In this document: positions 44,726-53,021 of the stretch, piece by piece
How positions within the stretch are numbered: position 1 is the first letter of the stretch
How the letters are laid out: every line of letters begins with the position of its first letter
NCBI RefSeq assembly: GCF_000716675.1
Contig: NZ_JNXT01000028.1
Location: 1 to 64,000, forward strand
From: Streptomyces alboflavus
Lineage (GTDB): Bacteria; Actinomycetota; Actinomycetes; Streptomycetales; Streptomycetaceae
DNA length: 64,000 nt
Direction: 5' to 3'
Position numbers and translations under genes: made by a program
The notes under the pieces: generated by a model
Database searches by the model: none
What the model saw: the letters and a program-made list of their open reading frames with translations, nothing else
Told to the model about the DNA's origin: nothing

Positions 44726-45664
44726 TCAGCCCTTGACCGCTCCCTCGCCGACGCCGCGGAAGAAGTACCGCTGGAGGCAGGCGAAGAGCACGATCAGCGG
44801 CAGGACGGCGATCACGGTGCCCGCGGCGACGAGGCGTTCGTCGTTGGCGAAGGTGCCGTGCAGGTAGTTGAGGCCGATGGTGAGGGTGAACTTGTCGGGG
44901 TCGCTGAGCACGATGAGGGGCCACAGGAAGTCGTCCCAGGCGCCCATGAAGGCGAAGATGGCGACGACGGCGAGGGTGCCCTTCACGGCGGGCAGGGCGA
45001 TGCGGAAGAACCGCTGCCACACGTTCGCCCCGTCGACGAAGGCGGCTTCCTCCACCTCGTAGGGCAGGTTGAGGAAGGCGTTGCGCATCAGGAGCACGTT
45101 GAGTGCGGAGATGCAGCCGGGCAGCAGCACGCCGATGAGGGTGTTGTTGAGTTCGAGGTCCCGCATCGTCGTGAACTGGGCGATGATGATGCCCTCGACG
45201 GGCACCAGCATGGCGAGGATGAACACGAGTGTGGCGGCCTTGCGGCCGCGGTAGCGCAGCCGGGCGAGGGCGTAGCCGGCGAGGGCGGCGCCCACGCAGT
45301 TGGTGAAGACGTTCGCGGCGGCGACCTTCAGGGAGTTGAGGGCGTAGTCCCAGACGGGGATGGTGTCGGCGACGCGTTCGTAGTTGTGCAGGGTCGGGTC
45401 GGAGGGCAGGAAGCTCGGCGGGGAGCTGAAGATGTTCTCGTGCGGGCCCTTCAGCGAGGTGGAGAGCTGCCACAGGAACGGCCCGATCATCAGGGCGAGC
45501 ATGACGAGGAGCAGGGTGTAGCGCAGGGCCAGCTCCCACAGGGGCATGCGGCGCCCGTTCTCGTCGGTGACCCGGCGGCGCCGCCCGCGCGCACGCGGCG
45601 CCTTCTCGGCCGGGTCCGCCGTGCGCTCAGGGGTGTCCTTGGTGGTGGTCGTCGGCGCGGGCAT
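44726..45664 (-). CDS. Carbohydrate ABC transporter permease (MalG type)
   Basis: A 312-residue subunit with about six helices. It starts with an Ala/Thr/Lys-rich tail of about 40 residues. The ATG 45664 shares its first base with the last base of the preceding stop (TGATG). The coupling loop EEAAFVDGANVWQRFFRIALP is the EAA motif. It pairs with the MalF-type permease in a CUT1 importer. No ATPase gene is in the cluster, so a shared MsiK-like ATPase, as known in Streptomyces, is likely. Confidence 0.93.
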   Translation of the reverse strand: MPAPTTTTKDTPERTADPAEKAPRARGRRRRVTDENGRRMPLWELALRYTLLLVMLALMIGPFLWQLSTSLKGPHENIFSSPPSFLPSDPTLHNYERVADTIPVWDYALNSLKVAAANVFTNCVGAALAGYALARLRYRGRKAATLVFILAMLVPVEGIIIAQFTTMRDLELNNTLIGVLLPGCISALNVLLMRNAFLNLPYEVEEAAFVDGANVWQRFFRIALPAVKGTLAVVAIFAFMGAWDDFLWPLIVLSDPDKFTLTIGLNYLHGTFANDERLVAAGTVIAVLPLIVLFACLQRYFFRGVGEGAVKG

Positions 45665-46611
45665 CACTTGTCCTCCTTCCGGTCCGCGCGCAGCACGAGC
45701 AGCATCAGCGCGACGGTGACGACGAAGATGACCACGGAGATCGCGGAGGCGTAGCCGACGCGGCCGGTGAGGCCGGTGCCGGTGCGCTGGACCAGCATGA
45801 CGAGGGTGGTGTCCTCGCCCGCGGGTCCGCCGGTCGGGCCCGCCATCAGATAGACCTCGGAGAAGACCTTGAAGGCGGCGACGGAGGACAGCGCGGCGAC
45901 CAGGACCATGGTGGAGCGGACGGCCGGGACGGTGACGGAGAGGAACCGGCGCACCGGCCCGGCACCGTCCACGGCGGCGGCCTCGTGCAGTTCGCGGGGC
46001 ACGTTGGCGAGCGCCGCGAGATAAATGATCATGTAGTAGCCGAGGCCCTTCCAGACCGTGACGGCCATGGCGGAGAACAGCAGCAGCCACTGGTCGCTGA
46101 GGAAGCCGACCTTCCCCGCGCCCACCGCCTCCAGGACGGCGTTCACCAGGCCGCGTTCGTCGAGCATCCACACCCAGATCAGGCCGACCACGACGATGGA
46201 GGCGACCACCGGGGTGTAGAAGGCCGACCGGAAGAACGTGATGCCGGGGATCTGCTTCTGCACGAGCAGGGCGAGCAGCAGCGGGAGCACGACCAGGGCG
46301 GGCACCACCACCAGGACGTACAGCGTGCTGTTGCGCAGGCCGATCCAGAACATGTCGTCGTGCAGCAGCTCACGGAAGTTCGCGAGACCGACGTACTTGC
46401 CCTCGACCAACTGCCGTTTGTCCGTGAAGGAGTTGATGATGGTGCTGACGAACGGATAGAGGATGAACACGCCGACGACGGCGAGGCCGGGTGCGGCGAA
46501 CAGCCAGGGGCTGGTGACGAGTTGACGGCGGATGCGGCGCGGGGCCGCCGCTTTCGAGGCCCTGGCGGGGCGGGTGGTGGCCGGTGCGGGGGCGGCTGCT
46601 GTGCTCTTCAT
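45664..46611 (-). CDS. Carbohydrate ABC transporter permease (MalF type)
   Basis: A 315-residue subunit with about six helices. It has an Ala/Pro/Arg-rich N-terminal tail, SPWLFAAPGLAVVGVFILYPF as the first membrane helix, and the EAA loop ELHEAAAVDGAGPVRRFLSVTVPA. AGPTGGPAGEDTTLVMLVQRTGTG lies before the last helices. It forms the heterodimeric channel with the next gene and receives substrate from the binding protein encoded just upstream (11-base gap). Confidence 0.93.
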   Translation of the reverse strand: MKSTAAAPAPATTRPARASKAAAPRRIRRQLVTSPWLFAAPGLAVVGVFILYPFVSTIINSFTDKRQLVEGKYVGLANFRELLHDDMFWIGLRNSTLYVLVVVPALVVLPLLLALLVQKQIPGITFFRSAFYTPVVASIVVVGLIWVWMLDERGLVNAVLEAVGAGKVGFLSDQWLLLFSAMAVTVWKGLGYYMIIYLAALANVPRELHEAAAVDGAGPVRRFLSVTVPAVRSTMVLVAALSSVAAFKVFSEVYLMAGPTGGPAGEDTTLVMLVQRTGTGLTGRVGYASAISVVIFVVTVALMLLVLRADRKEDK

Positions 46612-46622
46612 GTGCTCAGGGC

Positions 46623-47924
46623 TCAGCTCTGCTTCAGCAGCCGGTCGCAGGCCTTGACAGCGTTGTCAAGCGCTTCCTTCGGGCTCTGCTTGCCCTGCAG
46701 GGCGCGGGCGACGGCGTTGCGCAGCTCGATCTTCATCTGCTCGCTGAACAGGACCGGCGTGTAGTTCACGGCCGTCTTCAGGGACTTGGCGGCGGCGATG
46801 CGCACCCGGGTCTCGTCCGAGCCGTCCTGCTTGGTGAAGTACGGGTCGTCCAGGGAGCCCTTGGTGCTGGGGAAGATGGCGACCTTCTTGGCGAAGGACA
46901 TCTGGCGCTGCGCGTCGGTGACGAAGTGCGCGAAGGCGACGGCGGCGGGCGTCCGCTTGGTGCGGGTGTTCACCATCACGCCCATCACGTACATGTTGTC
47001 CTTGCCGGTGCTGCTGATCTGCGGCGTGATGCCGATGTTCTTGTAGAGCCGGGGCGCGTCCTTCTTGAACTTCTCCAGGTCCAGGGCGCTGCCGGGGTTC
47101 ATGGCGACGGCCTCGGTGAGGAACTTCTTGCCCGTCGACTCCGGCGTGGCGGTGAGGGCCTGCCCGTCCAGGGCCTTCGCGTCGTACAACTCCTTGTACT
47201 TGGTGAGGAGTTCGACGCCCTTGGTGTCGTTGAAGGTGAAGCCGGTGCCCTCCTTGTTCATCAGGGGCACGCCGTAGCGGCCGAAGTCCTCGATCGTCGG
47301 GACGTTGGCGAGGGTGGCGACCTTGCCCTTGCTCTTCTTCGCCAGCTCCTCGGCGTCGTCGAACAGCTCGTCGTAGGTCTTCGGCGGCTTGTTCGCGTCC
47401 AGGCCAGCGTCCTTGAACAGGCGCTTGTTGTAGAACAGCGGCCCGGTGTTCAGGTACCAGGGGAAGGCGTACGTGCCCTCAAGGCCCGGCACCTGGTGGC
47501 TCTTCCAGGCACCCGGCAGGTACTCCTTCTCGTACTTGCCCGCCGACTTGTCGAGGTCGAGGGCGATCCCGGCCTTGGCGAGCGGGGCCACCAGGTCGGG
47601 CGAGACGTTCACGACGTCGGGCAGGGTGCCCCCGGCGGCGTCGGCGCTGATCTTGTCGGCGTAGCCCTCGCCGGGCTGGTCGACCCACTTCACCTTCGCG
47701 TCCGGGTACTTCTGCTCGAAGTCGTCGATCAGACCCTCGAAGTAGGACTTGAAATTGGCCTTCAGGTTCCAGGTCTGGAAGGTGATCTCGCCCTCGACCT
47801 TGCCGGAGGCGTCGGACGAGCCGCCCTCGTCGCCGCCGCACGCGCTCAGCGGCAGCATCACGGCGGCGAGCGCGGCGGCGACGACCGCCCTGCGGGGGCT
47901 TCTGGATATCCGGGAATGACGCAC
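46623..47924 (-). CDS. Carbohydrate ABC transporter substrate-binding lipoprotein
   Basis: A 433-residue SBP1-family lipoprotein. GTG 47924 follows AAAGGAG. Its signal peptide ends in the lipobox LPLSAC at residue 29. The mature part has EITFQTWNLKANFKSYFEGLIDDFEQKYPDAKVKW at the start, then ADAAGGTLPDVVNVSPDLV, FPWYLNTGPLFYNKRLFKDAGL and PKTYDELFDDAEELAKKS. It binds oligosaccharides outside the membrane. It is the first gene of the operon and should be controlled from the 338-base region it shares with the LacI-type regulator. Confidence 0.93.
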   Translation of the reverse strand: MRHSRISRSPRRAVVAAALAAVMLPLSACGGDEGGSSDASGKVEGEITFQTWNLKANFKSYFEGLIDDFEQKYPDAKVKWVDQPGEGYADKISADAAGGTLPDVVNVSPDLVAPLAKAGIALDLDKSAGKYEKEYLPGAWKSHQVPGLEGTYAFPWYLNTGPLFYNKRLFKDAGLDANKPPKTYDELFDDAEELAKKSKGKVATLANVPTIEDFGRYGVPLMNKEGTGFTFNDTKGVELLTKYKELYDAKALDGQALTATPESTGKKFLTEAVAMNPGSALDLEKFKKDAPRLYKNIGITPQISSTGKDNMYVMGVMVNTRTKRTPAAVAFAHFVTDAQRQMSFAKKVAIFPSTKGSLDDPYFTKQDGSDETRVRIAAAKSLKTAVNYTPVLFSEQMKIELRNAVARALQGKQSPKEALDNAVKACDRLLKQS

Positions 47925-48262
47925 GGTGAACGGCTCCTTTGCTCGGCCCGGCGTGGGCGGTCACGACCTCGGTCCGCGGCGCAGGCCGCGGCGAATCGTG
48001 CCGAGGCAGACCCTGCATGGCGCGGAAGTAAAAAGTCAATGGATTGGTGACGATTTGCTGTTCCGGATCCCGTTCGCGGGTACGAACTCGCAGCTCAGAA
48101 GGGATGGTTGAATCCCTTGCGAGGAACAGCTAATGCGCTTTAGGCTGACCGGGCTCAAGCGCATTAGTACGTACGAGGTCGAGCCGCCGTACGTACCCGG
48201 CAAGGCATGCGTGTACCGCGGCAGGGACCCTGCGTAACGCCGCAGGCGGAAAGGGGCAACGC
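47925..48262. promoter_or_regulatory. Divergent promoter region of the mannoside locus
   Basis: No gene is supported in these 338 bases. AT-rich DNA occurs at 48025-48065 (GAAGTAAAAAGTCAATGG). An inverted repeat for a LacI-type regulator is at 48130-48167. The left end carries AAAGGAG for the binding-protein gene. Confidence 0.5.
48130..48167. promoter_or_regulatory. Probable LacI-family operator pair
   Basis: CTAATGCGCTT at 48130-48140 and its exact complement AAGCGCATTAG at 48157-48167, 16 bases apart. Each arm is itself close to the AAGCGCTT-type palindrome recognised by LacI-family proteins. It lies between the importer operon and the LacI-type gene and can affect both. Confidence 0.65.
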
Positions 48263-49327
48263 GTGCAAGGCAAGCGGTCACCGGCACGCCGGCCGACCAT
48301 GAAGGACATCGCACGGCGCGCCGGAGTCTCCGAGAGCGCCGTCTCCTTCGCGCTCAACGACCGTCCCGGCGTCTCCGACATCACCCGCGACCGGGTGCGC
48401 AGGGTCGCCGAGCAGCTGGGCTGGCGCCCGAGCACCGCGGCCCGCGCCCTGTCCGGCGAGGGCGCGGCGACGGTCGGCCTGGTGGTGGCGCGGCCCGCGG
48501 CCACGCTCGGCGTCGACTCGTTCTTCCTCCAGCTGATCTCCGGGGTCCAGGAGGTCCTGGCCGAGCGCCAACTCGGGCTGCTCTTCCAGGTCGTGGAGGA
48601 CGTCGAGGCGGAGTGCGCGGTGTACCGGCGGTGGTGGGCCGAGCACCGCGTGGACGGGGTCCTCGTCGTGGACCCGCGCACGGACGACCCACGGCCCGCG
48701 CTGCTGTCGGAGCTGGGCATTCCGGCGGTCGTCACCGGCGGTGTGCCCGACCCCGAGAGCGCCCCGCGCCCGGGCCTCTCCACCGTCTGGGCCGACGACG
48801 CGGGCGCGATGGCGTCCGTCGTCGGCCACCTGCACGCCCTCGGCCACCGCCGCGTCGTGCACATCGCCGGGCTGCCCGGCCTCGCGCACACCGAGCGCCG
48901 CATCCGCACCCTCCGGGCGGAGGCCGACCGGCGCGGCCTGACCGAGGTGCGCTCGGTGACCACGGACTACTCGGACTCCGAGGGCGCCGCGGTCACGCGC
49001 CGCGTCCTCGGTTCGGGGACACCGCCGACGGCCCTGGTGTACGACAACGACGTGATGGCGGTGGCCGGGGTGGCCGCCGCGGCCTCCCTCGGCTTCGGCG
49101 TGCCGGACGACGTGTCGGTGGTGGCCTGGGAGGACTCGGCGCTGTGCCGGATGGTGCACCCGTGGCTCACCGCGCTGTCCCGCGACACGGTGTCCTTCGG
49201 CCGGACGGCGGCGCGCGAACTCCTCCGGCTCCTCGACGACGGCCCGTCGGAGACGGTGCAGGTGCCGCTGCCGCGGCTGATCGAGCGGGAGAGCACGGGG
49301 GCGGTGCGGGGGACTGCGTCCGGCTAA
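48263..49327 (+). CDS. LacI-family transcriptional regulator
   Basis: A 354-residue regulator, GTG start at 48263 after AAAGGGG. The HTH is at about 12-60: TMKDIARRAGVSESAVSFALNDRPGVSDITRDRVRRVAEQLGW, with hinge helix RPSTAARALSG. The sugar-binding domain follows (VGLVVARPAATLGVDSFFLQLISGVQEVL, VDGVLVVDPRTDDP, ALVYDNDVMAVAGVAAAASLGFGVPDDVSVVAWEDS). It has the ordinary length and no missing part. It most likely represses the mannosidase/importer operon through the operator pair upstream; the inducer is probably a mannoside. Confidence 0.92.
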   Translation: MQGKRSPARRPTMKDIARRAGVSESAVSFALNDRPGVSDITRDRVRRVAEQLGWRPSTAARALSGEGAATVGLVVARPAATLGVDSFFLQLISGVQEVLAERQLGLLFQVVEDVEAECAVYRRWWAEHRVDGVLVVDPRTDDPRPALLSELGIPAVVTGGVPDPESAPRPGLSTVWADDAGAMASVVGHLHALGHRRVVHIAGLPGLAHTERRIRTLRAEADRRGLTEVRSVTTDYSDSEGAAVTRRVLGSGTPPTALVYDNDVMAVAGVAAAASLGFGVPDDVSVVAWEDSALCRMVHPWLTALSRDTVSFGRTAARELLRLLDDGPSETVQVPLPRLIERESTGAVRGTASG

Positions 49328-49382
49328 GGTCAGGGGCCCGGTGGCCGGACGGCGTCCGGCTGAGGCCTGGTGGCGCCCGGTG

Positions 49383-49607
49383 GCCCGGTGGCTTCCGGGA
49401 GACCCGGCGGTCCGGTGGCGTGCCGGAGAGACCGGTGGCCCGGAGGCATCCGGCAGACCCCGGCGGCCCGGTGGGGTTCCGGCACACCCCGGCGGTCCGG
49501 GGGCCGTCCGGCAGACACCAACGGCCCGGTGGCGGCCCACGCCCCCTGCGGCCCGACGGGCATCCAACAGACCCCGGCAGCCCCGTGGCGTCAGGGAGAC
49601 TGGGGCC
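49383..49607. repeat. Degenerate tandem repeat of 28-29 bp units
   Basis: About eight units start at roughly 49383, 49409, 49437, 49465, 49494, 49523, 49550 and 49579, each resembling GGCCCGGTGGCNTCCGG followed by AGACCCCGGC. The spacing varies between 26 and 29 bases. It fills most of the 280-base gap between the LacI-type gene and the kinase gene; I see no coding sequence there. Confidence 0.75.
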
Positions 49608-50561
49608 ATGGAGCTGACGGAGACACTGCGGATCAGCGAGGCGCTCGGCCGTGCGGTGGTCGGGGCGCGCCCGCTGGCGGGCGGGTTCTCCCACGAGACG
49701 GCGCTGCTCGAACTCGCCGGTGGCGGGCGTGTGGTCGCGCGGCTCGGCGGGGCCGCGCCCGCCGTGGAGGCCGCGGTGATGGCGGCGGGCCGGGCCCGGG
49801 TGCCGGTGCCCGAGGTGCTGCACGTGCTGCCCGCCGTGGTGGAGCCGGAGGAGGCCCGCGCCGCGATGGTCCTGGAGTACGTGCCGGGGACGCCGCTCAG
49901 CCATGTGCTCGGCGGCGGCGGGGTCGACCGGGACTCCCTGACCGCGCTCGGCACCGAGGTCGGCCGTGTGGTCGCCCGCGTCGGGACCGTGACGTTCGAC
50001 CGGCCCGGCTTCTTCACGGACGACCGGCTCACGGTCGGCCGGGACGAGCAGCCCTGGTCGCGGCAGTTGCCGGAGGTCGCCGAGGCGTGCGTGGCCGCGG
50101 TGCCCGAGGACCGGCTCGACGCGGCCACGCGGCGGGCCTGGGTGAAGCTGTGCGAGGCCCACGCACCCGCCCTCGAACGCGTGGACCACGAGGCGTGCCT
50201 GGTGCACGCCGACATCAACCCCAAGAACATCCTGGTGTCGCGGACGGGGCCGGGCTGGCGCGTGGACGCCGTCCTGGACTGGGAGTTCGCCTACTCCGGC
50301 TGCCCGTACGGGGACGCGGCGAACATGCTGCGGTTCGGGGACGCCTACCCCGACGGGTTCCTCGACGGCTTCCGCGCTGGATTCCGTACGGGATTCCGCA
50401 CGGGGGAACACGCCCGTCCCCTCGACGCGGACTGGGAGTACCTGGGCCGGGTCCTCGACCTGTTCGCCCTCAGCGACCTGGTGACACGCCCGCAGGGACA
50501 CGAGGTCGCGGACGCGGCGGCCGAGGTGGTGCGGCGGTGGGTGGTGCGGCCGTTCACGTGA
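49608..50561 (+). CDS. Aminoglycoside phosphotransferase (APH)-like kinase
   Basis: A 317-residue kinase-fold protein. ATG 49608 precedes MELTETLRISEAL; upstream sequence is repeat DNA. The nucleotide loop is ARPLAGGFSHETALLEL, the hinge MVLEYVPGTPLSH, the catalytic loop CLVHADINPKNIL (H-x-D-x4-N) and the metal motif VLDWEFAYSGCPYGD. Near the C-terminus GFLDGFRAGFRTGFRTGEH is a short repeated piece. APH-like proteins phosphorylate small molecules, not always antibiotics, and no resistance claim can be made. It overlaps the convergent methyltransferase gene by 8 bases. Confidence 0.87.
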   Translation: MELTETLRISEALGRAVVGARPLAGGFSHETALLELAGGGRVVARLGGAAPAVEAAVMAAGRARVPVPEVLHVLPAVVEPEEARAAMVLEYVPGTPLSHVLGGGGVDRDSLTALGTEVGRVVARVGTVTFDRPGFFTDDRLTVGRDEQPWSRQLPEVAEACVAAVPEDRLDAATRRAWVKLCEAHAPALERVDHEACLVHADINPKNILVSRTGPGWRVDAVLDWEFAYSGCPYGDAANMLRFGDAYPDGFLDGFRAGFRTGFRTGEHARPLDADWEYLGRVLDLFALSDLVTRPQGHEVADAAAEVVRRWVVRPFT

Positions 50562-51276
50562 GGGCGAGGAACACGAACTCCCGGCCCGGCCGGTCGGGCG
50601 CGTCGCGTACGTCCACCACCGTGTACCCCTCGGCGACCAGGTCCGCCTCGACCTCCTCGCGCTCGCGGAACCGCAGCGTCGAGTCCGACGTGAGGACCTG
50701 CCCGTCCGACGCGAACACGTAGCTCCACCGGAACGTCACCAACGGCCCGTCGACCCCGACCAGGTCCACCCAGCTCTCGACGGCGCCGACTCCGGGCACG
50801 TCCGTCACCCCGTACGAGGCCTCGCGGTTCCACTCCTGCCAGGCGCGCCGCGACGGCACACGCGTCTCGAACACGAGGTGCCCGCCCGGACGCAGCGCCG
50901 CGCGGGCTCCCCTCAGGGTCCCCCGCCACTCCCCCGGATCGGTGATCGCCTGGGCGACGTTCGCCGTCATCGTCGCGAGGTCGGCCCTGAGCGGCGGCAG
51001 CGCCGTCGCGTCGCCGTGGATCCACCGCACCCGCTCGGCGCCCGCCTTGGCCCTGGCCACGTCCAGGGAGGCCGCAGCCGGATCGACACCGACGACGTCG
51101 ACGCCCCGCGCGGCGAGGAGCAGCGCGAACACGCCGGTGCCGCAGCCGATGTCCAGGACCTGCCGGGCCCCGAACTCCTCGGCCAGGCGCAGATACGGGT
51201 CGAGGTCGCGGCGGTCGGGGTCGAGCGGGTCGTAGAGCGCGGCCAGGCGCGGGTCCTGGAAATGTTCGGATGCCAT
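50554..51276 (-). CDS. Class I SAM-dependent methyltransferase
   Basis: A 240-residue protein with start ATG 51276. TACCTT lies 7 bases upstream, so the message may be leaderless. Motif I is VLDIGCGTGVFALLLAARG, motif II the acidic end VVGVDPAAASLDVAR, and the third HGDATALP. YDPLDPDRRDLDPYLRLAEEFG is the typical entry helix. The C-terminal half (SWVDLVGVDGPLVTFRWSYVFASDG) resembles small-molecule methyltransferases of unknown substrate. Its stop lies inside the end of the convergent kinase gene. Confidence 0.85.
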   Translation of the reverse strand: MASEHFQDPRLAALYDPLDPDRRDLDPYLRLAEEFGARQVLDIGCGTGVFALLLAARGVDVVGVDPAAASLDVARAKAGAERVRWIHGDATALPPLRADLATMTANVAQAITDPGEWRGTLRGARAALRPGGHLVFETRVPSRRAWQEWNREASYGVTDVPGVGAVESWVDLVGVDGPLVTFRWSYVFASDGQVLTSDSTLRFREREEVEADLVAEGYTVVDVRDAPDRPGREFVFLALT

Positions 51277-51450
51277 GGCGGCGAAGGTATCCGGAGGCGG
51301 CGGCCCGGGCAGGGAATTTTCCTTCCGGCGGCCCCGGCCCGGCGACGGACCAGCCCTGCCGCCGGACCAACCCCGGGCAACGGACCGGCTCCACCCCGGC
51401 CAGGACGGCCCCCGGCCCCGGCCAGGGCGGACCCCCACCGACGCCCCGCG

Positions 51451-52848
51451 TCAGGGACGAGGCTCCACGGCCTCCCGCCCACCGTCAGGCACCGCCGGAT
51501 CCGCCACCTCCGCCACCGGCACCTCCGCCCCCGGCACCTCAGCCGCCGCCACCTCGGCCCCCGGCAGCGTCGCCCGCCGCAGCCCCGGCACGCACACCGC
51601 CACGAGCACCGCCGCCACGGCGCACACCGCGCCGTTGACCACCGCCGCGCCCGCCGGGCTGAACCACCGCGCCACCACCGCGACTTCCACGTCGCCGACC
51701 ACGTCGCCCGTGGTGCCCTGGGTGGTGAGGACGCCGACGACGCGCCCGCGCAGCCGGTCGGGGGTGTGGTGCTGGACGAGGGCGTACTCCAGGATCTCGT
51801 GGACCGTGCCCGCCGCGCCCGCGACCGCCAGCATCACGACGGCGACCGCCACCTGGCCGCTGAGGCCGAACCCGATGGTCGCGAGGCCGCCGACGCACGC
51901 GGCGGCGAGCAGCATCCGCCCCGGGCGCGCGGTCCGCGTGACCCAGCCGCTGGTCGCCGAGACGAGGACCGCGCCCACGGCGGGGGCGGTGTACAGCAGG
52001 CCGAGCATGACCTCGCCGCCGCCGAAGCGGGTGTCCACGATCTCCGGGAACAGGACCACCGGCAGGTTGAACAGGGCGGTGGCGCCGCCCAGGACCAGGA
52101 GGCCGCCGACGACGCGGTTGCGCGCGGCGTACCGGAACGCGACGAGCAGCGAACCGCTGTCGCCCGCCACGCCGTTGCCGGAGGTGCCGTCGGCGCTCTC
52201 ACGCGGGACCGCCCCGGGCGTCTCGTCCGGAGTCGCGTCGAGGGTCGGCGGCAGCGGTCCCACCCTGCGGAGCAGCAGCGTCGTCACCCCCGTGGTCACA
52301 GCGGTGAACGTGAACACAGGACCCGGGCCGCCCAGGGCGAGCAGCACCCCGCCGAGGAACGGCGCCGCGATCGAGCCGATCTCGCCGGTGAGGGAGATCA
52401 GGGCCCCGGCGGCGGGGAGTTGGTCGGGGCGTACGAGGGTCGGCGCGACCGCCATGAGCGCGGTGACGCTCACGCCGGTGGCCAGACCGTCGAGGGCCAC
52501 GCACACGAAGATCGCCCACAGCCGGGGCTCGGACAGGAAGGCGTTGACGGCGAGGCCCGCGAAGGCGACGGCGGCGCAGGACCGGGCGCGGACGATGAGG
52601 AGGCGCCGGTCGGTGCGGTCGGCCGCGAGGCCGCCCCACAGCGATCCCAGGAGCACCGTGACGCTCATGATCATGCTGGTGACGGCGACCTGGAACGTGG
52701 CCCCCGTGAGCGCGTAGACCTGCGCGGACAGAGCGACCGCCGCCATGCCGAGGCCGAAGAGCGACACGACGCGGGCGACGAAGATGGCGCGGAAGTCGGC
52801 GCTGGTGCGCAGCGGTTCGACGTCGATGAGGAGGTCACGCGCCCGCAC
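51451..52848 (-). CDS. MFS exporter, enterobactin-exporter (EntS)-like
   Basis: About 465 residues and 12 membrane helices. The family usually begins near RDLLIDVEPLRTSADFR, so GTG 52848 is preferred; GTG 52929 and ATG 52905 in the same frame are alternatives that add a Pro-rich stretch. Conserved loops are LWGGLAADRTDRRLLIV (loop 2-3), VSVTALMAVAPTLVRPDQLPAAGALISL and LEYALVQHHTPDRLRGRVVGVLTTQG. The C-terminus is a Glu/Pro/Ala tail with VAEVADPAV-like repeats. It would export a siderophore. An iron box just upstream and the siderophore import genes nearby support this. Confidence 0.83.
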   Translation of the reverse strand: MRARDLLIDVEPLRTSADFRAIFVARVVSLFGLGMAAVALSAQVYALTGATFQVAVTSMIMSVTVLLGSLWGGLAADRTDRRLLIVRARSCAAVAFAGLAVNAFLSEPRLWAIFVCVALDGLATGVSVTALMAVAPTLVRPDQLPAAGALISLTGEIGSIAAPFLGGVLLALGGPGPVFTFTAVTTGVTTLLLRRVGPLPPTLDATPDETPGAVPRESADGTSGNGVAGDSGSLLVAFRYAARNRVVGGLLVLGGATALFNLPVVLFPEIVDTRFGGGEVMLGLLYTAPAVGAVLVSATSGWVTRTARPGRMLLAAACVGGLATIGFGLSGQVAVAVVMLAVAGAAGTVHEILEYALVQHHTPDRLRGRVVGVLTTQGTTGDVVGDVEVAVVARWFSPAGAAVVNGAVCAVAAVLVAVCVPGLRRATLPGAEVAAAEVPGAEVPVAEVADPAVPDGGREAVEPRP

Positions 52849-52933
52849 GGAGGATCCCTGTGGGGGCGGGAAGGGCGGCTGCAGCGGCCATGGTCGTGTC
52901 CTCATTTCCGGATGTCCCGAACCGCCCACGCGA

Positions 52934-52952
52934 TAAGGCGAGCCTTACCTAA
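52934..52952 (-). promoter_or_regulatory. Iron box (DmdR1/IdeR-type operator) of the exporter gene
   Basis: On the minus strand the 19-mer TTAGGTAAGGCTCGCCTTA differs from the consensus TTAGGTTAGGCTAACCTAA at four positions. It lies 81 bases before GTG 52848 and just upstream of the other possible starts. Iron-loaded DmdR1 would repress here. Confidence 0.8.
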
Positions 52953-53021
52953 TGATCGATTCGCGTCCGGAGTCAAGTCGGGCCGCGGGCGCCCGAATCG
53001 GGACGAACCAGGGCCTCGCGC

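Noticed and set aside
46668..46675. AAGCGCTT, a perfect LacI-type core palindrome
   Set aside because: It lies in the coding end of the binding-protein gene, far from any promoter. It is probably chance; the pair at 48130-48167 is the better operator.
49383..49607. A CRISPR array, because units of 28-29 bp recur
   Set aside because: The units are contiguous and degenerate with no unique spacers, and no cas gene is in the window.
49608..50561. Calling the APH-like kinase an aminoglycoside resistance gene
   Set aside because: The fold is shared by many metabolic kinases, and nothing in the sequence or context points to aminoglycosides.
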